A DNA stretch of 64,000 bases from Avedoeria sp964651245 (GTDB taxonomy: Bacteria > Chloroflexota > Anaerolineae > Epilineales > Epilineaceae): the NCBI GenBank assembly GCA_964651245.1, contig CAZYVI010000017.1, positions 42,956-106,955 of the forward strand, written 5' to 3'. Position 1 is the stretch's first letter. Each line of letters starts with the position of its first letter. This document shows, piece by piece, positions 35,363 through 43,384 of this stretch. A program made the position numbers and the translations under genes. The notes below the pieces were generated by a model that saw only the letters and a list, made by a program, of their open reading frames with translations, was not told where the DNA came from and ran no database searches.

Positions 35363-36990
35363 CCGTCGACGCGCGAGATCCGGACCCGGCGGTGGGGGTC
35401 CTTGCCGCGCGACAGGCTGGCCAGGTTGGCCTCGCGGGCCAGGTCGTGCTGTTGGCGGCGGACGAAGGCGTTGGCCGGCGCCAGGTCGACGAACTCGCGG
35501 CGGCCGGCGCGGACCACCTGGATGGCGTCGTGCGTCTCGCGCAGGGCCGCCTCGTCGGGGTCGACGGCCGGTTGGAGGCCGTAGAGCTCGGCCAGCACCT
35601 GCTCGATCTGGCCGAACGTGTTCGAGCGCAGGACGTACGTCGGCACCCCCTGCACCTCGGCGTCGCTGATGACGACCGGGCGCTTGCGGTAGTAACTCTT
35701 GAGCGTGATCAGGGCGTCCGCCTCGTTCAGCTCGTCGACGAGCAGCATCGGCACGCCCAGCGCCTTGGCGCTCTGGCGCAGCCGGCTCTGGCTGACGCCG
35801 TAGGCGTAGACGCGCCGCGCCGACGGCGCCGCCGCCTCGGACCCGGCCGCCGCGCCCGCGCCGTCGCGGCCCGGCGCGGGCCGGCCGTCGCGCGCGCCGC
35901 GCCCCAGCGGCGTCCAGGCGGCGCCGTCGGCGGCCGGCCGGCCAGCCAGCGCGCCGCGCAGCGCCGAGCGCTGCTCGATCGGCGGCGGCAGCGGCGTGCC
36001 GGGCTCGACGACGGTCTGGCCGTCGTCGTCGACGTAGCGCAGCTCAGGCGCCAGGATCCGCCCCCGCAGCAGCGCGTCGACGGCCGAGGCGACGTTGGGG
36101 TGGACGGTGACGCGGTGCCAGTCCTGGATCTCGAGCGCCACGTCGAACGTCGGTGGCGCGCGACGCTCGAGGACGCTCTTCTGGGTGCCGCGCCGCCGGG
36201 CTTCCTCGTCGGACAGCGTCACGCTCTCGATGCCGCCGACGAGGTCGGAGAGCGTCGGGTTCATGATGAGGTTCTCGAGCGTGTTGCCGTGGGCGGTCCC
36301 GATGAGCTGGACGCCGCGCTCGGCGATCGTCCGCGCCGCCTGGGCCTCGAGCTCGCGGCCGATCTCGTCGATGACGACGGCCTCGGGGTTGTGGTTCTCG
36401 ACCGCCTCGATCATGACCTCGTGCTGCAGCGCCGGCTCGGGCACCTGCATCCGCCGGGCGCGGCCGATCGCGGCGTGGGGGATGTCGCCGTCGCCGGCGA
36501 TCTCGTTCGAGGTGTCGACGATGACGACCCGCTTGTGCTGCGACAGGATCCGCGCCGCCTCGCGCAGCAGCGTCGTCTTGCCGACGCCGGGCCGGCCGAC
36601 GATGAGCACGCTCTGCCCGCTCTCGATCACGTCGCGCACGATCTCGGCCGAGCCCGCCACCGCCCGCCCGGCGCGCAGCGTCAGGCCGATGATGTCGCCG
36701 CGGCGGTTGCGCAGGGCCGAGATGCGGTGCAGCGTGCGGGTGATGCCGGCCCGGTTGTCGCCGCCGAAGTCGCCGATGCGCTCGACGACGTGCGCCAGGT
36801 CGGCCGGTCCGATCTCGAGGTCGTCGTAGACCACGAAGCCCTTGTGGGACCGGACCTCGGGCGCGCGGCCCAGGTCCATGACGATCTCGACCAGGTCGTT
36901 GGCGTCGCTGAACGACCGCACCGCCGCTTGCAGGCGGGTCGGCAGCAGGTCGATGAGCAACTGGAGCTCGTGGACGGTGGGTTCGGTCAC
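35359..36990 (-). CDS. AAA ATPase with C-terminal R3H nucleic-acid-binding domain
   Basis: 543 residues. Residues about 1-300 are a SpoIIIAA-like (Ycf45-type) AAA ATPase: Walker A GRPGVGKTT near 133, Walker B EAVVIDEIG near 195 and HGNTLENLIMNPTL near 230. A Pro/Ala-rich linker of some 60 residues follows, then a region with VYAYGVSQSRL and SYYRKRPVVISDAEVQG (nucleic-acid-binding Jag-like segment). The last 75 residues are an R3H domain with RRQQHDLAREANLASLSRG and a basic end. R3H domains bind single-stranded nucleic acid. This protein family is common in Cyanobacteria, Chloroflexota and Deinococcus, with no proven role. The GTG start has GGGGAGAG 3 bases upstream and overlaps the stop of the GNAT-like gene. 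Its ATGA overlap with tmk suggests a replication or nucleotide-related function. Confidence 0.85.
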   Translation of the reverse strand: MTEPTVHELQLLIDLLPTRLQAAVRSFSDANDLVEIVMDLGRAPEVRSHKGFVVYDDLEIGPADLAHVVERIGDFGGDNRAGITRTLHRISALRNRRGDIIGLTLRAGRAVAGSAEIVRDVIESGQSVLIVGRPGVGKTTLLREAARILSQHKRVVIVDTSNEIAGDGDIPHAAIGRARRMQVPEPALQHEVMIEAVENHNPEAVVIDEIGRELEAQAARTIAERGVQLIGTAHGNTLENLIMNPTLSDLVGGIESVTLSDEEARRRGTQKSVLERRAPPTFDVALEIQDWHRVTVHPNVASAVDALLRGRILAPELRYVDDDGQTVVEPGTPLPPPIEQRSALRGALAGRPAADGAAWTPLGRGARDGRPAPGRDGAGAAAGSEAAAPSARRVYAYGVSQSRLRQSAKALGVPMLLVDELNEADALITLKSYYRKRPVVISDAEVQGVPTYVLRSNTFGQIEQVLAELYGLQPAVDPDEAALRETHDAIQVVRAGRREFVDLAPANAFVRRQQHDLAREANLASLSRGKDPHRRVRISRVDG

Positions 36991-38030
36991 GTTCTCTCCC
37001 CGGAAAGCGCGTCGACGCCCACCCGCGCCCGGCTGGCGCCCGGCCGGGCTTGGGTGATCGGATTCGAAGTGGCGTGGGGCGCGGACCGCCGCGCGGCGCG
37101 CCAGCGGGGCGCGACCCGCTGCCGGCCGGTCGGCCGCGCCGCCAGCCGCCGCTCGACCTCGGCCTCGCCGCCGGCGGCGCGCCACGCCGCCGCCAGCGCC
37201 GGCTCGGCCATGGGCACGGCCGTCCAGACGGTCCAGCCGGGCCGCAGGCGCGACGCCTCGGCGAGCGCCGCCGCCGCGACCGCGTCCGCATCGGCCTCGG
37301 GTGCGCGGACGAGGCCCAGCCACAGCGCCCCGCGGCCGACCACGAACCGCAGCCCACCGACGACGCGGCCCCGATCGTCGAGCAGGACCCGCAGCCGCTG
37401 GCAGCCGGGGGCGGCCGCCGGCACGGTCAGCCAGCGCGGCCACGCCGCGCCAAACGCGCGCTCGCCCTCCAGCTGCGCCTCGGCGACGAGCGCGGCCACC
37501 CGGTCGCGGTGCTCGGGCCGCAGCGTCACCGTCTGCAGGGCGTGCTCCGCTCCGGCCGGCGCGGCGGGCGGGACGTCCGCCGCCGGCACCCGCATCATGA
37601 CGTCGCGCCCGTAGGGGGCGAAGCCGGCCTGGTGCAGCACCTGCCAGACCAGGCCGTCGTCGTGGTCGTGGGCGCACAGGATCCGGTCGACCCCGGCGCG
37701 GCCGAGGGCGACGGACGCATCGCCGAGCAGGCGCAGCCAGCCCAGCGCCGCGCCATGCCCGCCGTGGAGGTCGGGCGCCGCGTACGTCAGCACGGCCTCC
37801 GGGCCGCCGCGCGGCCGCCGCAACTGGACGAAACCGTCGGCCAACGGGGGCGCGCCGCGGTCCGCGACGAGCGTCACGCCGGCCGCGCCCGGCCATCCGA
37901 ACCAGCTGGCGAGCGCCAGTCGCACCGGCGCCGGCGCGCCCAGCGCCGCAGACGCCCGATCGAGGGCGATGCCGCGCGCCTGCCACCGGGCGATGCGCGT
38001 CGTGTCGAGTGGGTTGAAGGCCCGTGCCAC
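36987..38030 (-). CDS. GNAT-like acetyltransferase-fold protein
   Basis: 347 residues, weakly similar to GNAT N-acetyltransferases: the first half has VTLVADRG and QAGFAPYGRDVMMRV-type strands near 135, and the second half has AALVAEAQLEGERAF near 180, RVLLDDRGRVVGGLRFVV near 215 and a C-terminal AAWRAAGGEAEVERRL near 300. This could be two tandem GNAT folds. The acetyl-CoA loop (Q/RxxGxG/A) is not clear, so activity is uncertain. A GTG start at 38030 is 6 bases from a TATAAT, so the transcript may be leaderless. The stop overlaps the start of the AAA/R3H gene (GTGA), making this the first gene of the tmk-gmk-priA operon. Confidence 0.55.
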   Translation of the reverse strand: MARAFNPLDTTRIARWQARGIALDRASAALGAPAPVRLALASWFGWPGAAGVTLVADRGAPPLADGFVQLRRPRGGPEAVLTYAAPDLHGGHGAALGWLRLLGDASVALGRAGVDRILCAHDHDDGLVWQVLHQAGFAPYGRDVMMRVPAADVPPAAPAGAEHALQTVTLRPEHRDRVAALVAEAQLEGERAFGAAWPRWLTVPAAAPGCQRLRVLLDDRGRVVGGLRFVVGRGALWLGLVRAPEADADAVAAAALAEASRLRPGWTVWTAVPMAEPALAAAWRAAGGEAEVERRLAARPTGRQRVAPRWRAARRSAPHATSNPITQARPGASRARVGVDALSGERT

Positions 38031-38036
38031 CGGTCC

Positions 38037-38042
38037 ATTATA
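38037..38042 (-). promoter_or_regulatory. -10 element (TATAAT) of the GNAT-R3H-tmk-gmk-priA operon
   Basis: Perfect TATAAT on the minus strand, 6 bases before the GTG at 38030. Normal spacing would start the transcript at the GTG itself. An ATG 8 bases upstream, inside this region, is out of frame. Confidence 0.55.
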
Positions 38043-38100
38043 GCCGTCGCCGCCGGCGCGGCGCGGGCGCGGCGCGCCGCGCCCGGCGAAGCTGATCGTC

Positions 38101-39972
38101 CTACGGCGCCGATCGCGAGCGAGCGGCGCCGACGGGCGTCGCCGACGGCGCGGCGGTGGGCGGTGCGGACGGCGTCGGCGACGCGCCGGGCGTGGCCGAC
38201 GCCCCGGGCGCGCCGGAGGCGGCCGCGGGCGGGCGGGCGTCGGACGTCGGCGTCGCCGTCGGGGCCAGGTACCGTTCCAGCGGCGGCGGCGGCGTGGCGC
38301 CGTTCGGCGGGGCCGCCAGCGACACCGCCGCCAGCGCGTCGTAGCCCATCGCGCCCGGCACATAGCCCTCGACCCGCGGCCCGACGGCCGCGACGCCCCG
38401 GGCGTAGGCCAGGAAGACGCGCGGCACGTCGGCGGCGACGATCGCGGCGGCGCTCTCGTAGAGCGTGCGGCGCCGGTCGGTGGCCACCGTGCGCTGCGCC
38501 TCGAGGAGGATCTTGAACAGGTCGGTGTTCTCGTAGCGGCCCTCGGCCGCGGTGCGGGCGGGCCCGAAGTGCCAGTACCACAGGCTGTCGGGATCGGAGG
38601 TCTGGGCGTCCCAGCCGATGAGCCACGCCCGGTACAGGCCGCGGTCCCGGTTGTCGAGGAAGCGCCGGGTGCTGATCGGGTTGACGCTGGCGTCGATGCC
38701 GATCCCCTTGAGCATCTCGGCGATGGCCTGGGCCGTGCCCAGCGGGTCGGGCAGATAGGGCCGCGGCTGGTCCGGCACCCAGATCCGCAGCCGGAAGCCC
38801 TCGCCGACCTCTGCATCGGCCAGCAGCGCCTTGGCGCGCTCGACGTCGGCCGTCGGCGGCGCGAGGGTGTCGACATGGCCGATGAAGCCCGGCGGCAGGA
38901 GCTGGCCGCTGGGCTGCGCCTGGCTGCCGAATCGCGGCGCCAGCGCCACGCGGTCGATCGCCAGGTTGATCGCCTCCCGCACTCGGCGGTCCGAGAGCGG
39001 GCTGGCCGAGGTGTCGAGCATGAGCCACGCCGAAGCGCGCGCCGGGCGCGCCACCAGCCGCAGCCCGGGCGTGGCCAGGGTGCCGGTGATCGGCATGTCG
39101 GCCGCGAAGCTGGCGCCGGCGACGGTGCCGGCGGCTACCGCCGCGGCCCGCGCCTCGGCGTCGGGAATGGCGGCCAGCACGAGCGACGGGGACGCCGGGG
39201 CGGCGCCCCAGTAGCGCTCGTTGGCGTCCAGGGTCACGACGCCGGCGGCGACGTCCCAGCGCCGCACCTGGTACGGGCCGCTGCCGACCGGCAGGTGGCT
39301 GCCGTCGGCGCCGTACGCCTCGCCGGCCTCGCTCACCGCGCGCGGGCTGGCGATGCCGAACGCCGGGTTGGCCAGGTGCTGCACGAACGGCGCGAACGGC
39401 TGTCGCAGCGTCACCCGCAGCGTCACCGAGTCAAGCGCCTCGACGCGCTCGACGATGCCGTTGTCGTCGTGGGCGCCGAACAGCGACAGCCACTGCAGGA
39501 ACCGCCCCTTGTGCTGGGGGTGGTCGGGCAGCAGCCAGCGTTCGATGTTCCACTTCACGGCGGGCGCGTCCACGGCGGTCCCGTCGTGAAAGACGACGCC
39601 GCGCCGCAGCAGGAAGGTGTAGGTCTTGCCGCTGACGTCGGCGTCCCAGTTCTCGGCCAACCCGGGTGCCAGCTCGAAGCTGCCGTCGTCGCGGTAGCGC
39701 AGCAGCCCGTCGTACACCTGGGCGGCGACGGCGATGGCCGCGGCGTCGGTGCCGGCGCGGGCGGGGTCGAGCGTCGTGGGCGCCGAGTCGAGGGCCCAGA
39801 CGACCGCGCGCGGGTCGACCGTCGCCGCCGGCGGCGGCAGCGGCGGCCCGATCGGCGTCGGCGCGGCCGCGGTGCAGCCGGCGACGAGCGCCGCCGCGGC
39901 GGCGAGCGCGACGGCGCTGCCGCGGCGCCGGCAACGGGCGGCGCGGTGCGCCGTGGCGGTCGGATCGTTCAT
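38101..39972 (-). CDS. ABC transporter solute-binding lipoprotein (family 5, peptide/nickel type)
   Basis: 623 residues. The lipobox VAGC with Cys33 follows a basic, Ala-rich signal, so it is a membrane-anchored lipoprotein. The rest is a DppA/OppA-type binding protein: SAPTTLDPARAGTDAAAIAVAAQVYDG-like start near 60, LAENWDADVSGKTYTFLLRRGV near 105, FHDGTAVDA, then the second lobe with RVREAINLAIDRVAL near 330 and DNRDRGLYRAWLIGWDAQT near 445. The tail is Pro/Ala/Thr rich. No permease or ATPase genes are adjacent, so it is an orphan component. A TACAAT hexamer lies 9 bases upstream, giving a very short or absent leader. It is 36 bases after VWA paralogue B, on the same strand. Confidence 0.85.
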   Translation of the reverse strand: MNDPTATAHRAARCRRRGSAVALAAAAALVAGCTAAAPTPIGPPLPPPAATVDPRAVVWALDSAPTTLDPARAGTDAAAIAVAAQVYDGLLRYRDDGSFELAPGLAENWDADVSGKTYTFLLRRGVVFHDGTAVDAPAVKWNIERWLLPDHPQHKGRFLQWLSLFGAHDDNGIVERVEALDSVTLRVTLRQPFAPFVQHLANPAFGIASPRAVSEAGEAYGADGSHLPVGSGPYQVRRWDVAAGVVTLDANERYWGAAPASPSLVLAAIPDAEARAAAVAAGTVAGASFAADMPITGTLATPGLRLVARPARASAWLMLDTSASPLSDRRVREAINLAIDRVALAPRFGSQAQPSGQLLPPGFIGHVDTLAPPTADVERAKALLADAEVGEGFRLRIWVPDQPRPYLPDPLGTAQAIAEMLKGIGIDASVNPISTRRFLDNRDRGLYRAWLIGWDAQTSDPDSLWYWHFGPARTAAEGRYENTDLFKILLEAQRTVATDRRRTLYESAAAIVAADVPRVFLAYARGVAAVGPRVEGYVPGAMGYDALAAVSLAAPPNGATPPPPLERYLAPTATPTSDARPPAAASGAPGASATPGASPTPSAPPTAAPSATPVGAARSRSAP

Positions 39973-39981
39973 GGCGCCGTC

Positions 39982-39987
39982 ATTGTA
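39982..39987 (-). promoter_or_regulatory. -10 element (TACAAT) of the solute-binding protein gene
   Basis: TACAAT on the minus strand, 9 bases before the ATG at 39972, in the short gap after VWA paralogue B. No good -35. Confidence 0.45.
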
Positions 39988-40008
39988 GGGCGGCGGCGCC
40001 CCAGGGGG

Positions 40009-43000
40009 TCAGCGGCACAGCGTCTTGCCGGCGATGGCGGTGTAGATCTGGCGCAGCGCAGCGCCGTCGCTGGCGGCGAAGGCCCGGGCGCCGCTGCCGG
40101 CCACCTGGCGGAGCAGGGCGGCGTCGAAGTCGGTGCCGAGCCCGATCGTGTAGACCGTGAAGCCCAGGCTCCGGGCGTCGCGGGCCGCCTGCAGGACGGC
40201 AGCTTCGGTGCCGGGCGTCGGCCGTCCGTCGGTGAGCAGCACGATGACCGGCACGTTGTCGCGCCGGTGGCGGCTGCTGATCAGCTCGCGCATCGAGGCG
40301 TTCAGGCCGAGGTCGATGCGGGTCCCGCTGGCGTTGACCAGCGACCGCAGCGCCTGCTCGAGCCCGCCGCGGGCGCCGGTGAGGCCCTGCGGCGTCGTCG
40401 CGCTGCCGTTGAACGACACGATCGCCGCCTGGTCCTCGGGCAACGTCATCTGGCTCAGGAACGCCCGCACGGCGTCGAGGCTGACCTGCATCTTCGTCTG
40501 GCGACTGCCGGCGGCGCTGGGCTCGAGCATGCTCGTCGAGGTGTCGATGGCCAGGACGATGTCGGCCCGCTGCGGCCGGCAGCTCGAGCGATAGGCCAGC
40601 GGCAGGAACCAGCGGGCGGTCCGGGTCACCGAGACCTCGGGCACCGGGAACGTAGCCGCGCCGGGCGCGCCGGTGATGTCGACGTAGTCGAGGTCGGCCC
40701 GGACGTTCGTCGGCCGCAGCCCGGTCTGGGTGGGCCGGACGACGTACGACAGCCGCAGGCCGGAGATCGGGACGTTGGACAGCGTCCAGGTCAGGGTCCG
40801 CGTCGCGTCATCCCAGGCGGCGGCCGGCTGGGCCGACCCCGCCTCGTAGCGCATGTCGGGGGGGACGACGTCGGTGACGGTGGCGGTGCGGAACAGCTCG
40901 GAGATGCTGATCCGCCGCCCGATGTCGGCGTAGACCGCGGCGAGGTCGAGCTCGGAGTTGGCGGCGTAGAAGCGGTCGGGGCTCGTCGCCATCCGCGCCA
41001 GCAGGTCGGTGTCGAGGTCGGCGCCGAGGCCGATCGTGTAGAGCGTGATGCCCTTGGCCTTGACCTCGTCGCTGATCGCGATGACCCGCGAGCGGTCGGT
41101 GGGCCGGCCGTCCGTCATCAGGACGACGACCTTGGGCACGCCGGCGCGGGCGCTGGGGCCTTCGAGCTCGGCCAGGGCGGCTGTCAGCGCCGGGAAGAAG
41201 TTCGTCTGCCCCGCCGGCGTGAGCTGCCGGACCCCCTTGACGACGTCGGCGAACTGGCCGGTCAGCGGCTGGAGGACGTCGGCGGCGGTCGAGAACGCCA
41301 CCAGCGCGATCTGGGCCGCGCCCGGCGCCAGCTCGCCCAGGAAGGCCAGCGCGCCGTTCTTGGCGCCGACGATCGCCGGCCCGGCCATCGAGCCCGAGCG
41401 GTCGATGACGAGCGCGACGTCGATGCGCCCGTCGCCCTGGGGACAGTCGCCGTTCGCCAGCAGCGCCACCGTCACCGCCTCGCCGACCTTGGCCGCCGCC
41501 GGCGCCGCGCGCTTGTCGATGGTGACGCTGCAACGGGTGTCGACGAGCTGCGGCACGCCGCTGGGCGGCGGGCCGCCCGGGGCGAAGACCAGGACCTGGT
41601 CCTGGTTGGGGTGCGTCACGTAGACCCGTCCGCCCGCGCCGGCGGCCAGATCGGCCGGCAGCACCAGGCGGCCGGTCGGGTCGGGCGCCAGCGGCCGGAA
41701 GGCGGCGGTCAAGACGCCGGCGCCGTCGTAGCGCCAGACCCAGCCGTCGCCGGAGAGCGCGTAGAGGAAGCCCTCGGCGGCCGCGATGCGCACCGCGCCG
41801 CCCGGCACCTGGATGCCGCGCTGCCGTACGCCGGCGTGGCTGTAGACGCCGACCTCGCGGTTCGTCCGATCGGCCAGGTAGACCGCGGCGGCGTCGAGGG
41901 CCACGTCGCTCACGACGCCGAAGCCGCGGGACGACGGAATCGCCCATTGCCGGGCCACGGCGCCGGCGCGGTCGAAGAACACGACGAGCTGGCGGCCGAT
42001 GTCGACGGCGACGGTCTCGGCGCCTGCGGCGTCGACCGCCGTGAACGCCATCTCGGGCGCCAGCGGCAGCGACCAGCGCGGCGTCGCCCCGGGGCCGAGG
42101 CAGGCGAGCCGCGTGTCGGTCAGGACGCACGGCGCGCTGTCGTCGCCCCCGGCCACGTCGCTGACGAGCGCGGCGTCCCACTGCGTCTCGGGCTCGCCGG
42201 CCGCCGACCAGCGCTGGACGCGGCCCTCGGCGGCGCTGGTCTGGTCGGCCGGGAAGTCGGCCAGGAACACCGCGCCGTCGTCGTTGAGCGCGGCCCGCGA
42301 CGGGCGGACGAGCTTGCCCAGCGACGTCGGCTGGGTGCCGAAGGGGGCGACCTCGCCGGCGAGCGCGCCGCGGTCGGCCAGGCGCATGATGCCGTTGTAG
42401 CTCCCGGAGCTCACCGTGGCCACCAGGCCGCCGGCGGGGCCGGTCGAAAGCCACATCGCCCCGCCGAGCCGGACGTCGCCGCTGAAGCGGCCGTCGGCGC
42501 CCCAGGCCACGAGCCGCTCGGCGCCGGCCGCGCCCGGCACCCGCAGGCAGTCGTCGGCCACCGAGGTCATGACCGCGAACACCCGGCCCTGGGGGTCGAC
42601 GTCGACGTCGCCCAAGAGCGGGCCCTCGATGGCGGCGCGGACGCGCATCAGGCCGGCGACCTTCTTGTCGCGCCAGACGTAGACGCCCCCGTCGGCGGCC
42701 ATGTAGACCCGGCCGTCGGCGCCGACGTCGACGCCGCACGCCTTCTGGATGACGTACGCGCCGTCGTTCCAGGTCTCCAGCAGGTTGCCGCCGGCGTCCC
42801 GCACGTCGACGACGGCCTGCGGTCCAAACGGACCGGTCGCCAGCCGCGACACGTAGATGCGGCCGTCGGCGCCGGCGCCGATGCCGGTCATGCCGGCCTG
42901 GCCCCAGCTCCCCACCAGGACGCCGGTGCGCGTTCGCACCTCGCCCGTCGTCCGGCTGATCACGATGACGCGGCTGGCGGTGGCGGCGACGTCGATCGGC

Positions 43001-43284
43001 TCCTGGCCGGCGGTGACGTCGAAGCTGGTGATCTGGCGGCCGGCGGCGTCGACGTGGTAGACCTTCTTGGCGGCGCGGTCGACGGCGTAGACGGTGTCGT
43101 CGGCGGTCGCCTCGAGGCCGCCCGGCGTCCGGAAGACGATGACGCCGCTGGCCGCGCGCGTCGACCAGGTGTCGACGAGCTGGTAGCCCAGGAGGCCGCC
43201 CTGGGCGACCGACGCGGCGGAGGCGCCGTGGGCGGCGGCGAGCGCCACGGCTCCGGCGAGCAGGCTGGCGACGGCACGCTTCAT
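40009..43284 (-). CDS. Exported beta-propeller protein with two VWA domains (paralogue B)
   Basis: 1091 residues with a signal peptide (MKRAVASLLAGAVALAAAHG). Residues 25-580 form a propeller of about six blades (GGLLGYQLVDTW, then repeated DGRIYVS/DGRVYMA blades). From about 590 an Ig-like DUF11 half (DKRAAP..GEAVTVALLANGDCP) is interrupted by VWA1 with MIDAS DRSGS near 626 and TDGRPT near 728, and resumes with VPPDMRYEAGSAQPAA and LTWTLSN. A WFLPLAYRSSC motif near 895 precedes VWA2 with DTSTS near 910 and ending AIAGKTLCR. A GAGAGG ribosome site 6 bases before the ATG fixes the start. It follows paralogue C by 100 bases and is followed by the solute-binding gene. See paralogue A for the nested-domain interpretation. 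Confidence 0.8.
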   Translation of the reverse strand: MKRAVASLLAGAVALAAAHGASAASVAQGGLLGYQLVDTWSTRAASGVIVFRTPGGLEATADDTVYAVDRAAKKVYHVDAAGRQITSFDVTAGQEPIDVAATASRVIVISRTTGEVRTRTGVLVGSWGQAGMTGIGAGADGRIYVSRLATGPFGPQAVVDVRDAGGNLLETWNDGAYVIQKACGVDVGADGRVYMAADGGVYVWRDKKVAGLMRVRAAIEGPLLGDVDVDPQGRVFAVMTSVADDCLRVPGAAGAERLVAWGADGRFSGDVRLGGAMWLSTGPAGGLVATVSSGSYNGIMRLADRGALAGEVAPFGTQPTSLGKLVRPSRAALNDDGAVFLADFPADQTSAAEGRVQRWSAAGEPETQWDAALVSDVAGGDDSAPCVLTDTRLACLGPGATPRWSLPLAPEMAFTAVDAAGAETVAVDIGRQLVVFFDRAGAVARQWAIPSSRGFGVVSDVALDAAAVYLADRTNREVGVYSHAGVRQRGIQVPGGAVRIAAAEGFLYALSGDGWVWRYDGAGVLTAAFRPLAPDPTGRLVLPADLAAGAGGRVYVTHPNQDQVLVFAPGGPPPSGVPQLVDTRCSVTIDKRAAPAAAKVGEAVTVALLANGDCPQGDGRIDVALVIDRSGSMAGPAIVGAKNGALAFLGELAPGAAQIALVAFSTAADVLQPLTGQFADVVKGVRQLTPAGQTNFFPALTAALAELEGPSARAGVPKVVVLMTDGRPTDRSRVIAISDEVKAKGITLYTIGLGADLDTDLLARMATSPDRFYAANSELDLAAVYADIGRRISISELFRTATVTDVVPPDMRYEAGSAQPAAAWDDATRTLTWTLSNVPISGLRLSYVVRPTQTGLRPTNVRADLDYVDITGAPGAATFPVPEVSVTRTARWFLPLAYRSSCRPQRADIVLAIDTSTSMLEPSAAGSRQTKMQVSLDAVRAFLSQMTLPEDQAAIVSFNGSATTPQGLTGARGGLEQALRSLVNASGTRIDLGLNASMRELISSRHRRDNVPVIVLLTDGRPTPGTEAAVLQAARDARSLGFTVYTIGLGTDFDAALLRQVAGSGARAFAASDGAALRQIYTAIAGKTLCR

Positions 43285-43312
43285 GGTCGACCTCTCTGGC
43301 TTGGCCTCGAAT

Positions 43313-43348
43313 CGGCGGCCGCGGCCGCCGGTGGCACACAACACCGGC
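43313..43348 (-). terminator. Hairpins between VWA paralogues C and B
   Basis: A perfect 18-base palindrome CGGCGGCCGCGGCCGCCG (43313-43330) adjoins a hairpin GCCGGTG (43327-43333) / CACCGGC (43342-43348) with an 8-base loop. The structures sit between the stop of paralogue C and the start of paralogue B and may terminate or attenuate. No T-run. Confidence 0.4.
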
Positions 43349-43384
43349 CGCCGCCCCGGCGGGCCGGCGCGGCGGCCTCCGCTC

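Noticed and set aside
36987..38030. Start at the ATG at 38038 for the GNAT-like protein.
   Set aside because: It is out of frame with the GNAT-like reading and inside the -10 region; the GTG at 38030 is in frame.
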